From the NCBI RefSeq assembly GCF_021083645.1, contig NZ_JAJNRQ010000007.1, positions 1-57,428 on the forward strand: a DNA stretch of 57,428 nt, in the 5' to 3' direction. This stretch comes from Schaalia sp. lx-260. Lineage in GTDB: Bacteria; Actinomycetota; Actinomycetes; Actinomycetales; Actinomycetaceae. Below the pieces are notes generated by a model. The model worked only from the letters and a program-made list of their open reading frames with translations. It had not been told where the DNA came from and ran no database searches. Below are positions 34,629 through 45,100 of this stretch, in pieces. Within the stretch, counting starts at the first letter, position 1. Each line of letters begins with the position of its first letter. The position numbers were made by a program, and so were the translations under genes.

Positions 34629-35729
34629 ATGAAAATTCTTTTCCTGTACACCGGTGGCACCATTGGGATGCGTCAGACCAGCTCTGGGCTTGCACCTGCG
34701 CACGGAATTGAAGAATGGCTGAGCAAAAACATTACCGGTTCCTCAGTCTCATACACAGTCGAGTATTACAGTCGCATTATTGATTCAGCCAATATCAACG
34801 CAAAAGACTGGTATGGGATCGCCGCGATCTGTCGCACACGAGCACAAAACTACGATGCGATCATCGTTTTACATGGCACAGATACGATGGCCTATACATC
34901 CAGCGCGCTCAGTTTCCTGCTGGCAGATATTGACATACCTGTTATCCTCACCGGCGCTCAACTACCGTGGTCTGCCCCTCAATCCGATGCGCTCAGTAAT
35001 GTGCGTGGAGCATTAGCCTGCGCCACCTCACAAACAGATAATTATGCTGGTGTTTCCCTATTCTTTAACGGACACTTGCATTTTGGAGTACGCGCCACTA
35101 AACGTTATTCGGAAAGTTTCACAGGATTTATTTCACCGAATTCTGTCCTGCGAGCGCAGATCAACACGCACGGTGAAGCATCACCGATCGCACCCACGAC
35201 AACCGTACACACAAACACTACTTCACCTTATATTTCAGCTCTGAGCGCTGCTTCTGACGTTACTGGTCGTTCTGTTTCTTTTGAGGACGCGCAGCACCTG
35301 CCAGATATTGTGCCAATCACTATCACGCCAGCTATGAATATGCGCCGCCTCCACGAGCAGCTACTGCCTCACAACTCGAAAGTAGATGCTCCTGATGCTG
35401 TGATCTTGTTAGCTTACGGTGCAGGAAATGGCCCTGATGCGGACCCTGATTTCTGCCGTATACTTGCAGGATACTGTGACAAGGGCGGCACCCTTGTCGT
35501 TTCAAGTCAATCCCCTGTAGGTGGAGTACATCTGGGCACATATGCAGCCGGAAATGCGCTGGCTCGTCTAGGAGCCCTCAGCGGCTATGACGCTACTTTC
35601 GAGGCCCTGTACACCAAACTGTATGTACTGCACGTTGCCGGTTTCACAGGCACAGACATACGCCATGCAATGAATCAATCACTGGTCGGTGAATTCAGCC
35701 CCCAAGAACCTGCCGCAACCACCCTATAG
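34629..35729 (+). CDS. ansA: L-asparaginase, type I-like
   Basis: This 366-residue asparaginase/glutaminase-family protein has no signal peptide, so cytosolic. The first catalytic triad element is in FLYTGGTIGMR (Thr11 region), the second in LHGTDTMAYTSSALSF with the Thr-Asp pair, and SQSPVGGVHLGTYAAG lies in the C-terminal domain. It hydrolyses asparagine to aspartate and ammonia. A stretch at about residues 190-225, rich in Thr and Ser, looks like a loop insertion compared with the usual length of 330-340. The start is 5 bases after the tpx stop, suggesting coupled translation. Confidence 0.9.
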   Translation: MKILFLYTGGTIGMRQTSSGLAPAHGIEEWLSKNITGSSVSYTVEYYSRIIDSANINAKDWYGIAAICRTRAQNYDAIIVLHGTDTMAYTSSALSFLLADIDIPVILTGAQLPWSAPQSDALSNVRGALACATSQTDNYAGVSLFFNGHLHFGVRATKRYSESFTGFISPNSVLRAQINTHGEASPIAPTTTVHTNTTSPYISALSAASDVTGRSVSFEDAQHLPDIVPITITPAMNMRRLHEQLLPHNSKVDAPDAVILLAYGAGNGPDADPDFCRILAGYCDKGGTLVVSSQSPVGGVHLGTYAAGNALARLGALSGYDATFEALYTKLYVLHVAGFTGTDIRHAMNQSLVGEFSPQEPAATTL

Positions 35730-35767
35730 AGCTGACGTATTCGATACTCGTGACGAAAAGGAAAAAT

Positions 35768-37147
35768 ATGCGCGACTTATCAAAGCCCACCACCCCCAGT
35801 GGCGCGCATCGGCAGCATCTGCTTGCTGAAGGCCATGAATTCGTTGCCTCGCTCCCCGCAGCGGAAGCAGTCGCCCCTCGGCATCCTGAGCATAAGAAGA
35901 CATTGAGCGACATTGTTGACGCTCTTGCCCCTGAACTCATTTCCCTTTCACATGCTTTACATGCGCATCCAGAAGTGGGTTTCGAGGAACACTATGCTCT
36001 TTTGCAAGTCCAAGAGATACTGCACCGCCATTCGCTCGATTCGCAGGCGGGCGTGTATGACATTCCGACAGCACTGCGATCATCCATTGAATCTGACACT
36101 GCGCACACTAGCCTTACCCGTCCGGAAGGCGCTCCTGCGCATGTACCCACCATTGCTTTACTGTGCGAATTTGATGCCCTACCCAATATAGGACACGGCT
36201 GTGGGCACAATGTGATGTGCGCGCAATCCGTGGGCGCTTACCTTGCTCTTGCTGCTTTTCAACGTGAAAACCCGCAGAGCATACCTGGTCGGATTGTTTT
36301 CCAGACCACTCCAGCTGAAGAAAACTCCACCTGCAAACAAATGCTTGTCGATCGCGGCGCTTTTGACGACGTGGACGCAGCGATCATGGCTCATTCATAC
36401 AATGTTGACCTTGCAGACCAAACATGGTTAGGAATCCGTCGTTTCCGCGTGGTCTATCATGGGGTTCCCGCGCATGCGTCTTCCGCGCCTTTCATGGGTC
36501 GTAATGCTTTAGATGCAGCTGTTCTTGCATTAAATGGGTTAGGGCTGCTGCGCCAGCAATTACCGGCTTCAGATCGTATCCACGCGGTCATTGCTGATGG
36601 TGGGGCCGTAGCCAATATTATTCCTGAGCGCACAGAACTGGAAGTACGTATCCGCTCAAAGCATATTGATACCCTTGTTGATTTAGATTCACGAGTCACA
36701 GATGTGTTCAGCGGAGCAGCGTTGATGACGGGAACCGGCGTGGAAATCATCCACGATAAAGTTCCTAACGAAATGCCTGTGCGTTCCAACCGGTATTTGT
36801 TGGACTCTTTCATAACAGCGATGCGTGAACGTGGACGTAATCCGTTACCTTTTGGTGCTGTGCCGGAAACCTTGGCTGCTTCCACAGATTTCGGTAATGT
36901 GTCTATCCGAGTGCCGGGAATACATCCGTTGGTTGCTATTGGTGGTGCTCACTTAATGTTGCATACGCGCGATATGGCAGATGCCGCATGTATGCCGACT
37001 GCGGATCAGGCAATCCTTGATGGTGCTTATGCGCTTGCGGCAACTGCTTTCGATTTCCTTACCGACGCAGATCTGCGTGAACGTGTTCAGGCAGATTTTG
37101 ATGCACACGGTGGAGTTATTGATCCGCATACTCTTTTTACTGCGTAA
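35768..37147 (+). CDS. M20-family amidohydrolase (AbgB-like)
   Basis: The start at 35768 has an AAAAGGAAAAAT site; a GTG six codons earlier is less likely. The 459-residue M20 metallopeptidase has the metal-site segments SHALHAHPEVGFEEHYA, the GHGCGHNVMCAQS segment (His, Cys, His) and TPAEENSTCKQML (Glu-Glu), a dimerisation domain with VYHGVPAHASSAPFMGRNALDA, and a late GGAHLMLHT. The pattern is nearest to aminobenzoyl-glutamate or acyl-amino-acid hydrolases (AbgB/amidohydrolase group). The first 45 residues are a family-untypical tail. It ends the plus-strand series started by azlC; substrate unknown. Confidence 0.87.
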   Translation: MRDLSKPTTPSGAHRQHLLAEGHEFVASLPAAEAVAPRHPEHKKTLSDIVDALAPELISLSHALHAHPEVGFEEHYALLQVQEILHRHSLDSQAGVYDIPTALRSSIESDTAHTSLTRPEGAPAHVPTIALLCEFDALPNIGHGCGHNVMCAQSVGAYLALAAFQRENPQSIPGRIVFQTTPAEENSTCKQMLVDRGAFDDVDAAIMAHSYNVDLADQTWLGIRRFRVVYHGVPAHASSAPFMGRNALDAAVLALNGLGLLRQQLPASDRIHAVIADGGAVANIIPERTELEVRIRSKHIDTLVDLDSRVTDVFSGAALMTGTGVEIIHDKVPNEMPVRSNRYLLDSFITAMRERGRNPLPFGAVPETLAASTDFGNVSIRVPGIHPLVAIGGAHLMLHTRDMADAACMPTADQAILDGAYALAATAFDFLTDADLRERVQADFDAHGGVIDPHTLFTA

Positions 37148-37237
37148 ATCTAGGCTGCTTTCGGTGTAATAGCGGCGCGGAACGAAACGGGCGGGCGATA
37201 TTTTCTCAAGGATTATTGAGGAGGTGCGGGCGTATAC

Positions 37238-37351
37238 GCTCAAGGCGCACGGGCAGGACGCACACACTCAGAGCGCACGGGTAGGACCAATGGATAAACG
37301 CGACGACATAAAGAAAAGTCGCGCACACCCTCAAGACGCACGGGCAGGACG
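37238..37351. repeat. three imperfect 23-bp direct repeats
   Basis: CTCAAGGCGCACGGGCAGGACG occurs near 37239-37260, with variants near 37267-37287 (one gap and two or three changes) and 37330-37351 (one change). The spacing is about 28 and 62 bases. They lie in the gap between the converging amidohydrolase and CAP-protein genes. No gene is convincing here; the repeats could be an intergenic repeat family of the genome. Confidence 0.6.
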
Positions 37352-37399
37352 TAATCTTGTGAGGTATTGGCCTTCGGGCAGGTACCTGAGCATAGAAAA

Positions 37400-37432
37400 C
37401 ACCTGACTGACCAGTTACGGTTCAGCCAGGTG
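37400..37432 (-). terminator. terminator of the CAP-domain surface-protein gene
   Basis: On the minus strand CACCTGGCTGAAC pairs with a CAGTCAGGTG arm with small mismatches around a short loop, followed by TTTTC. It lies 39 bases past the stop of the surface-protein gene. Confidence 0.8.
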
Positions 37433-37470
37433 CTTCCTTATTCATGCACTGAGAGTCTCAGGAATGATTA

Positions 37471-40400
37471 TCAGCAGTCTTTGCGCCGACGAGCTGCTAG
37501 GACTACTGAACCTCCCATAAGTGTGAGCATTGAAGCTACAAGAACGGTTGTGAAGTCTGTGCCCGTATGTGCGAGCGTATTCTTTCGGCCGTTCTTCTTA
37601 CGGGTATTCTGCGCTTCAGCATCTGCTTTGGCTTGAGCTTCTGCTCGCTTTTCAGCTTCTGCTTTGGCATTGGCCTGCGCGGTCAGCTCATCTAACCGTG
37701 CTTGCGCGCGTTCCAAGCTGGCACGCGCCTGCGCTAACTCTGCTTCAGCAGTTGCACGCTTTTGTTTTGCTTGCACATACTCCGGTGTTGTTGCAGCCGT
37801 AACCCCAGCGGCTGCTTCCTGAACAGCCGTTGCTGTCCGCAAAACCGTGGTGTATGCAGGCGCCAAGAACTCTGGCAGCGTGTAAGTTGCCGGAGCTGCC
37901 AACCATGTACGAACACTTGGCAGTGATTGGGTATTTGTCAAGTGTGTGCGTGCAGCAGCAAGAGCTGTTTCTGCGTTTTCCTGCGCGGTAGTCGCTTCTG
38001 TCACCGCATTATTTGCAGCATTAGCCGCAGCGGTATTTGCTGCAAGGGTTTGATCTGCGGCGGCTTTCGCTGCTTGCGCGGCTTCCAATGCGGCCTGTGC
38101 TTCTTCCAGAGGTTTCAGCAATGCAGCAGCTTGCGCAGCGTTACGAGCTGCTGTTTGCGCAGCTGTTTGAGCGTTATTATTTGCTGATGTTTTCTCTGCA
38201 ACAGTGGCAGATGCAGCGGCCGTTGCTGCTTGGGCAGCGGTTTCCTGAGTCTGTGTCGCAGCAGCCTCAGTTGCAGCGCGAGTCTGAGTATTTTGTGCGG
38301 CACTCAGCGCTGCTTGTGCACTTTCAAGAGCTGCTTGCGCTTCCTCCAGTGCTTTCTTTGCATCTTCCTTAGTTACTGCAACTGCATCAAATTTTCCTTG
38401 CTTTTCATCTTTCTTTTCAGATGCTGTGCGAACAGCATTTTCCGCAGTTGCAACATTCTCGTCTGCTGTAGTTTTTGCTGCTTGCAGTGGGGCAAGATCC
38501 GCTTGCGCGCGACTTACGGCTTGATCTGCCTCAGCACAGGCTGCCTGCTGTTTAGGTTGCGCGGTTTCAGCAGCCTCACGTTCAGAAACAGCGGTCTCAT
38601 ACGCTGTTTTAGCTCGTTCTTTCGCTGCCGTCGCTTGCTCCAAAGGAAGCGCACGAGCTGCCCGTGCTTGTGCGGCATCCGCAGCACTTTGGGCCTGAGC
38701 TAGTTCAGCAACCGCAGCATCATGAGCAGACTTTAACTGAGGATCACCGTTGGTCTTTTTTTCACGCAGATCATTCATGTACTGAGTCAGACGATTCCTG
38801 TACTGCTCAACCGTGTAGGTCTGTTCCCCCGCAGGAGCCACAGCAAAAAACTGTTCAGCCACTACTGAGCCAGAGCGATACCCAAAGCCTGTGTATAGGT
38901 AGTCAGACTTCATCAAAGACTCATAATGCCCAGTTGTATTGACCAGCCAACGACCATAACGTGCCGAAAGATTATCACCATAGCCCACAGGCCCATGATG
39001 TTCGTCGTAGAACTGTTTTTCAGCCACGTACCAACCGTCATAAGCATCGTCACTCCACGCGAGGTTTTCGCCGGCCCCTTGAAGGCCTGCCAAATCAAGC
39101 CCCCAGTTACTTGAATGACCAAAACTAATATCACGAGAATAGTTCGCATTAATCTGCGCAATAGCCATTAGGTGATCGGTCACCTTCAGTGCCGAGGAAG
39201 CAGGAAAATTATTGTCACCCGCTTGACGGTAGACGTTACCTTTATCAATAAAAGTCAAAGACTTCAACATATTATCAAGCGAGGTTGCATCATTCACTGC
39301 ACCCACAGTCGTGAAATTAATAATCGGTGTCTCAGCCTGTTCGCCCTGAAGATTACGACGGACTTTATAGGTCGTCTTAAATTCTTGCAGCGCTTTAGTT
39401 GAGCCGTTCTGTTCAAAGAAACCTACAGAACCTTTATCCCACTGTGCCTGAGCTTGAGCTTTAGAAGCATCAAGAGCGGTCTTTGTTTCCTGCTCTTTTC
39501 TTTGTTTCTCTTGCAATGCCAGGTTAGCTGTGGTCAGATTTCCCGCAGCCGCGACACTTTCAGTTTCAGCCGCCACAGCAGCTTTATGTGCCTCATCCGC
39601 AGTTTTCTCAGCTGCCCGCTTATCTGTCACAAGCTGATCGGCCGCCGCGCACTTTTCGTGCTCAGCAACAGCACGTGCTTGCGCCTGCTCAATGACCTGA
39701 CGCTGAGCAGCAACAGCGTTGGCCGCTGCTTCCTGAGCAGCACGCTTTTGTGTCAAATTTTCACGAGCCGTTGTTAATTCTGCTTGCGCGGTATCTAAAG
39801 CTTCTTTCGCTTCACGAAGGGCCGCATCAGAATTAATGACAGCTTCTACATCCGATTTCTTTTGCTGTGCTGCCGCTAAATCTGCCGCCTTTTGTTGAGT
39901 AACCGCAGTTGCAGCCGCCAGTTGAGCATCAGCTGCTACACGAGCCGCAGTTGCCCGCATTAAAGCCGCGTCCGCTGACGACTTTGCACTCTCGGCCTCA
40001 GAAAGTTCCTGCGCCGCAGTCCTGGCCTGTGCCGCCGTTTCATCCGCGCTCGCCTGACTTGTTGCCGCCGCATTCCGCGCCGCCGTTAAATCCTGCTCGC
40101 TGGGTGCAGCCGCCTGAGCCTCGGAAAGTTTTTGCGCTGCTTGATCTACAGCATTTTGTGCCGCTTGTTGCGTTTCCTTTGCTGCTTGAGCTTTCTCCTT
40201 AGCTTGAGCAAGCTTTTCTTGTGCTGCCGAAGCAGCAGCCTGTGCCTCAGCTACGCTAGTTTCAGCTTTCTTTAGCTCATCTGACAAAGCAGCTTCAGCT
40301 GCCGCCAGCGCTTCATCAGCACCTGCCTGTGCAGCTTTCAAAGCCTGCGCTGCCTTCTCATATGCTGCGATAGCTTGCGAAGTTTCAGCTGTCACATCAG

Positions 40401-40611
40401 CTAAATGAGATTCAGCTTTTTCCACAGCAGCCTGCGCCTTTGCAACAGCTGCTTGCGCTTGTTCTATTGTGACAATAGGTCCTTCAGCCTCTGATGCTAT
40501 TAGAGGCGTCGCGTCCTCCGAAACAGCCGCTGCAATACTCGCCGGAGCAAGCAGAGCAAGAGTAACGCCAATAGCAACCAAAGTTTGCCGAGTACGTATT
40601 GAATATTGCAT
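37471..40611 (-). CDS. coiled-coil, CAP-domain cell-wall-anchored surface protein
   Basis: A signal peptide opens the 1046-residue form (positively charged IRTR, then VAIGVTLALLAPASIAAA). It is followed by a very Ala/Gln/Glu-rich coiled coil, a CAP/SCP-like domain at about 390-617 (segments GENLAW, EKQFYDEHHG, GHYESLM, YTGFGYRSG), a second Ala-rich coiled coil, and a sorting signal with LAHTG near 1013, a hydrophobic helix and a RRRK tail. It is probably exported and sortase-anchored, forming a fibrous stalk; likely an adhesin, though the CAP role is unknown. I chose the ATG at 40611. An in-frame ATG at 40632 would include the G run at its start. A perfect -35 hexamer TTGACA lies at 40653-40658 (minus strand), without an obvious -10 at the right distance. 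Confidence 0.85.
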   Translation of the reverse strand: MQYSIRTRQTLVAIGVTLALLAPASIAAAVSEDATPLIASEAEGPIVTIEQAQAAVAKAQAAVEKAESHLADVTAETSQAIAAYEKAAQALKAAQAGADEALAAAEAALSDELKKAETSVAEAQAAASAAQEKLAQAKEKAQAAKETQQAAQNAVDQAAQKLSEAQAAAPSEQDLTAARNAAATSQASADETAAQARTAAQELSEAESAKSSADAALMRATAARVAADAQLAAATAVTQQKAADLAAAQQKKSDVEAVINSDAALREAKEALDTAQAELTTARENLTQKRAAQEAAANAVAAQRQVIEQAQARAVAEHEKCAAADQLVTDKRAAEKTADEAHKAAVAAETESVAAAGNLTTANLALQEKQRKEQETKTALDASKAQAQAQWDKGSVGFFEQNGSTKALQEFKTTYKVRRNLQGEQAETPIINFTTVGAVNDATSLDNMLKSLTFIDKGNVYRQAGDNNFPASSALKVTDHLMAIAQINANYSRDISFGHSSNWGLDLAGLQGAGENLAWSDDAYDGWYVAEKQFYDEHHGPVGYGDNLSARYGRWLVNTTGHYESLMKSDYLYTGFGYRSGSVVAEQFFAVAPAGEQTYTVEQYRNRLTQYMNDLREKKTNGDPQLKSAHDAAVAELAQAQSAADAAQARAARALPLEQATAAKERAKTAYETAVSEREAAETAQPKQQAACAEADQAVSRAQADLAPLQAAKTTADENVATAENAVRTASEKKDEKQGKFDAVAVTKEDAKKALEEAQAALESAQAALSAAQNTQTRAATEAAATQTQETAAQAATAAASATVAEKTSANNNAQTAAQTAARNAAQAAALLKPLEEAQAALEAAQAAKAAADQTLAANTAAANAANNAVTEATTAQENAETALAAARTHLTNTQSLPSVRTWLAAPATYTLPEFLAPAYTTVLRTATAVQEAAAGVTAATTPEYVQAKQKRATAEAELAQARASLERAQARLDELTAQANAKAEAEKRAEAQAKADAEAQNTRKKNGRKNTLAHTGTDFTTVLVASMLTLMGGSVVLAARRRKDC

Positions 40612-40620
40612 TGGGCCTCG

Positions 40621-40630
40621 CCCCCCCCCC
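40621..40630 (-). repeat. homopolymeric run of ten G at the surface-protein start
   Basis: On the minus strand, ten G follow AT, so the first G completes an ATG at 40632-40630; nine bases of CGAGGCCCA then separate the tract from the ATG at 40611. Such tracts mutate by slipped-strand mispairing. In the present form both ATGs are in the same frame. Length changes would frameshift initiation from the outer ATG and alter spacing and structure in the ribosome-binding region of the inner one. Confidence 0.9.
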
Positions 40631-40891
40631 ATTGATTATGAGTGAGATTACCTGTCAAGCCTAACAATTATCACGAAAACTCAAACCCCTCAGACGAATT
40701 TTGAGAGGAACACCAAAAGAAACACGAAGCACAATTACCGAGGAAACACCCCAGCACCTGTATCATCACGCATATCTCACATGCCACCACGCGCAGGTCA
40801 CAACAAAACACTGCTGGACGTATGGACGTAAAGCACACTGATCGGTATGATGTACAAGTGCCTTCACCGGCGCACAGAATCTCAAATTCTT

Positions 40892-40965
40892 GCGGGCGTA
40901 GTTCATCGGTAGAATGGAAGCTTCCCAAGCTTCAGAGGCGGGTTCGATTCCCGTCGCCCGCTCCA
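40892..40965 (+). tRNA. tRNA-Gly (anticodon CCC)
   Basis: Acceptor arm GCGGGCG (40892-40898) pairs with CGCCCGC (40955-40961), followed by discriminator T and encoded CCA (40963-40965). The anticodon arm GAAGC-TTCCCAA-GCTTC (40917-40933) gives CCC, glycine. The T arm has GGTTCGATTCC. The D loop has ATCGGTAGAA. It lies at the left border of the restriction-system region, a common place for integration, but I found no second copy of its 3' end that would mark an attachment site. Confidence 0.95.
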
Positions 40966-41146
40966 CTCTATGACCTCGGATTTGATAAGGCTGAGGTTGC
41001 GTTGGCAGGTGTACCCTTGGGAGTCTAAATTTCGGCGAGCGTTGACGACTCCATGTTTTGCCTAGATTTCCCGCTATTGCGACTTGATCCAATCCACTCT
41101 CGGCTGGGAGTATGCGGGCGTCTACGACGGGCGAGGATTACTGGTT

Positions 41147-41953
41147 TTATGAATTGAGATATTCATCTATTTCCTTGCGGCGATTCTTAATTCTGTCAGT
41201 CATCGCTTCTACAAGTTTTCGCCAATCGTCAAGCGACTTAATTTTCTTTTCAGGTAAAGGTATTAACTTGTCTTCGTCGTCAAGCCACTGCTCCAAGAAC
41301 AACCCTTTTCTACCGTACTTATCGAAAAGCCGCCCGAATGCTTCCCTATATTCAGACAGCTCTCCACATTCCTCTTGAGGTAGGTACACGTGTTCAAGGG
41401 TGAGATCCCAGTAATCCTGAACGGTTGCATTTATTCCTCGCGCGCCGTTCAAACCTTTAGGCACGATGATGAGGTTCGCTCGCGTGTAAGCCTGACGGAT
41501 AAACTCATTCAGGCTAAAATCACCATCCTTATAGAAGGATCGAAAGGCTTGTTTATCCTCTTCCTTTTCTAAATCATGAAGCAAAATGGGTGCGTAGGTT
41601 TTTATTCCTCCAATGCCATCACGTGCTCTGGGAGGAAAAAGATCTGTTAGCCCTTCACTCTTCACGAAGAGACTGAGACCTTTCCGTAGTGTGGTTGCGA
41701 CTGAACACATCCAGTCACCGGTGACGCAGAGTTTTGAGTTGTCTGCTAACTCAACGAACGTCTTTTCTTCGGGGATGTCACGCCAGAAAGACCGATAAAA
41801 ATCCCACTCTGTTGTGTCAGGATCTTCAACTCCTTTACCAGTTTTGTATTCCAACCAAGTTTTCAAATGAAACGTAGGATCTTCCATCTCGTTTGGAAAA
41901 GCTGAGCTACCAGGGGATAAAAGAAATTCATTGAGATCGTACTTTTCACTCAT
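41147..41953 (-). CDS. hypothetical protein, 268 aa
   Basis: A 268-residue soluble acidic protein with many Trp, Tyr and Phe and no signal or membrane segment. Visible features are HLKTWLEYKTGKGVEDPDTTEWDFYRSFW near the N-terminus, a TGDWMCSVATTLRKGL segment, IIVPKGLNGARGIN and QDYWDLTLEHVY. It vaguely recalls small uncharacterised proteins of the DUF6994 kind, low confidence. The ATG is preceded by GTAAGAAGC, a modest site. It lies between tRNA-Gly and the hsd operon, on the same strand, about 200 bases after hsdR, so it may be cargo of the same island, possibly defence-related. Confidence 0.65.
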   Translation of the reverse strand: MSEKYDLNEFLLSPGSSAFPNEMEDPTFHLKTWLEYKTGKGVEDPDTTEWDFYRSFWRDIPEEKTFVELADNSKLCVTGDWMCSVATTLRKGLSLFVKSEGLTDLFPPRARDGIGGIKTYAPILLHDLEKEEDKQAFRSFYKDGDFSLNEFIRQAYTRANLIIVPKGLNGARGINATVQDYWDLTLEHVYLPQEECGELSEYREAFGRLFDKYGRKGLFLEQWLDDEDKLIPLPEKKIKSLDDWRKLVEAMTDRIKNRRKEIDEYLNS

Positions 41954-41983
41954 GCTTCTTACCTTACTTTGGAGGATGCTCTG

Positions 41984-42163
41984 ATGGGTTTGTTTTCGTG
42001 GTTACATCGGGGGGTGCCTCAGAATTTTGGCGCTCAGTTGGCTCCGCTCTCCTCGGGGCATTCGTTTTTCTTTGGTGACACGTTATCTGGCCGATCGGTG
42101 AATGAGCGTACGGCGAACGTGCCCCTTCCGCTGAAAACGCGGAAGAAACACGTTCACACTTAG
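41984..42163 (+). CDS. possible small protein, 59 aa
   Basis: A short frame with an ATG 8 bases after GGAGG, starting MGLFSWLHRGVPQ. It is convergent with hsdR and its last four bases overlap that gene's stop. It has no membrane helix and resembles nothing that I know. The good ribosome site is the only evidence; it may be fortuitous, since that site also lies in the promoter/leader of the minus-strand neighbour at 41953. Confidence 0.25.
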   Translation: MGLFSWLHRGVPQNFGAQLAPLSSGHSFFFGDTLSGRSVNERTANVPLPLKTRKKHVHT

Positions 42164-45100
42164 TCCTGCTCCTCAGTAGCTAAGTGTTCAGCTTGTTCGA
42201 TGACGAGCTGCACGGCTTGCTCGCGCTTGTCCGGCGGGTACTTGTACTTGGCAAGCAGTCGTTTGATGCGCGAACGCATGCGAGCTCGCACGGATTCTTT
42301 GACTGTCCAATCCAAGGTAGCAGATGAGCGGATCGTGGCCACCAGTTCCCGAGCGATCGTCTTCAGGGTTTCATCGCCCATTTCGAGGATAGCGGAGTCA
42401 TTTTGGATGATCGTGTCGTAGAGGGCGATCTCTGCTTCAGTCAGTCCCATCTGCTGGGCGCGTTCGCGATCTGCACGCATTTCCTTGGCCAGATTGACCA
42501 ACTCAGCGATGATCTCTGCCGTGGTAAGCGACCGGTTGGTATAGCGCGCTAACGCGTCACTGAGCATCTCGGAGAACTTGCGCCCCTTAATCAGGTTCTT
42601 CCGGCTGACGGTGCGGATCTGATCCCCCAACAGTCGCCGCAGTAACCCCAGCTGAAGGTTAGGAGTGGTGGAGTGTGCAACAGAGTCCAAGAATTCATCG
42701 GAAAGCAGGGAAAGTTCAGGGGAGTCCATTCCAACGAACTGGAAGACGTCAATCACCTGATCTGAGGTGACCGCATCGTTGAGCATCTGCCCAAGGACGG
42801 TATCGAGGTTGCTTCCCCCGCGCCGTGATTCACCCGAGTCGGGGCTCTGAATCTTCAATACCGCGGCACGCACATCAGTGAACATGCGTACGTCGTTGCG
42901 GATGGCCTCAGCTTCGGACCGTGAGGCCACGAGTGCGAACGCTTTCGCTAGGGCGAGCACTTGATCGTTATACCGGGCGGTGAGATCCGGGTCAGACAGG
43001 ACGTGATCCAGGACTGCGGCGTACTGAGCCAGACGATCCTTTGCGGGCAGGTCCGGTGAAGAATCAAAGGTGATACTGTGGAGCATCCCGCGCACCACGT
43101 CATGCTTTTCCAGCATAACGTCAACGAGCTCTTGAATGGGCACACCCGCCTGTTCACGGTCTGAGGGCGAATACACGCTCAAGGCCTGTTGGAGGGATGT
43201 GAACAGGCCAATATAGTCGACAATCAATCCACCGGGCTTGTCTTTGAATCGCCGGTTGACCCGGGCGATTGCCTGCATGAGCCCGGCCCCTTGCATGGGC
43301 TTATCCACGTACATCGTGTGCATGGACGGCGCATCGAAGCCGGTGAGCCACATGTCGCGGACGATGACGATTTCCAACTCGTCATCAGGGTTCTTCGCGC
43401 GGAGTTTGAGGTCACGTCGCTCATCTTTGGAGTGGATATGCGGCTGGAACTCAGCGGGATCAGCAGCAGAGCCCGTCATCACGACCTTGATACGGCCCTT
43501 GTCAATGTCATCGGAATGCCACTTGGGGCGTAGAGCCGTGATCTTGTTGTACAGGGCGACGGCGATACGGCGGCTCATCGTCACGATCATTGCCTTGCCG
43601 GCCATTGTGGAACGGCGCTTCTCCCAGTGGGTCACGATGTCCGCGGCAATCGCATCCAGCCGCGCCTCCGCACCGACGAGAGCTTCCAAGCGAGACCACT
43701 TGCTCTTGGCCTGCTCGGATTCTGTCTCGCTCGCCTCGCTTGCCTCATCCACCAATGCGTCAAGGCCCTTGAGCTGCTCATCGTCGAGAGCGACTTTCGC
43801 CAGACGGGATTCGTAGAATATCTTGACGGTGGCCCCATCCTCCACAGCGCGGGTGAGGTCGTAGACATCGACGTAGTCACCGAAGACTGCGCGCGTGGAA
43901 CGGTCATTAGTCTCAATCGGGGTGCCGGTGAAGCCAAGGAAAGTGGCGCCCGGCAACGCGTCACGCAGGTGCTTGGCCAGGCCGGCTTTCAACCTACCTT
44001 GGCTGTCGAGGCTTTCCTCGAAGCCGTACTGGGATCGGTGCGCTTCATCGGCGATGACGACCACGTTGCGACGGTCGGTGAGGACAGGGTTGGTGTCACC
44101 GTCTTGGCCGGGCGCGAATTTCTGTAGCGTGGTGAAGATGATCCCGCCCGAGACTCGGGTCAACAGGCGACGAAGATCATCCCGGCCAGTTGCCTGTACT
44201 GGAGTTTCAGGCAGGATCTGCGCTGGCGCGAACACCTCACTGTAAAGCTGGTCATCGAGGTCGTTACGGTCGGTGATGAACACGAGGGTGGGGTTAGTCA
44301 TGCGCGGGTCACGCATGAGCTTGGCAGCGTAGAAAACCATCTCGAAACTCTTGCCTGACCCTTGGGTGTGCCACACCACACCGCCGCGTTTGTCCCCACC
44401 GGGACCTGCGGCGCGGACCGTTGATTCCACAGCAGCGTTGACGGCCCAATACTGGTGGTACTTTGCGATGCGTTTAATGATGGCGCGACGTCGTTGCCCG
44501 GTTACCTGATCGGTGACCGACTCATCAGAGTAGACCACGAAGTTTCGCAGGATGTCGAGGAACCGCTCGGGGGCGAACACGCCCTTGAGCAGTACCTCAA
44601 GGGCAGGCCGGTTCGTAATGACATCTCGCCCGTCGATGGTCTTCCACGGCGCGTAGTGCTCAAATCCGCCAGTAAAGGAACTCATCGCCGCGCTGGTCCC
44701 ATCAGAGATAACAGTGACGACGTTGGGGATGAATACGCTGGGGATTTCACGCCGATAGGTCTGAATCTGGTTCCACGCGTTGCGCAGAGTCGCGTTCTCA
44801 TCGGCCGGGTTCTTCAGCTCCAGCAGGCCGACAGGCAGGCCGTTGAGGAAAACAAGCACGTCAGGGCGGCGGTTGTGACCGGCTTCGATGACGGTGAACT
44901 GGTTGAGCGCCCTCCAGTCATTATTCGCTGGGTTATCAAAGTCGACGAGCCGTAGGCGCACCGTGGAAGGCCTGCCGTCATCCCCGGTTATCTCAACCGG
45001 CACCCCGCGCACCATCAACTCATGGAGCCGCTGGTTCTCACTCATCACGTCCTGTGACTCTGCGCGCTGAATTCGCGCCACAGCTGCACGGATAAGATCA

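Noticed and set aside
37471-40611. Long Leu- or Cys-rich frames opposite the adhesin gene
   Set aside because: They mirror the Ala/Gln-rich coiled coil on the other strand and have no start signals or families.
40766-41092. Reading frames over the tRNA encoding ERATGIEPASEAW-like or SSSVEWKLPKLQ-like segments
   Set aside because: These are the well-known false proteins made by translating tRNA-Gly and flanks; the structural tRNA explains the conservation.
43189-44955. Several 110-190 codon plus-strand frames opposite hsdR, and similar ones opposite hsdM
   Set aside because: Shadows of a GC-rich gene on the opposite strand; no ribosome sites or recognisable domains.
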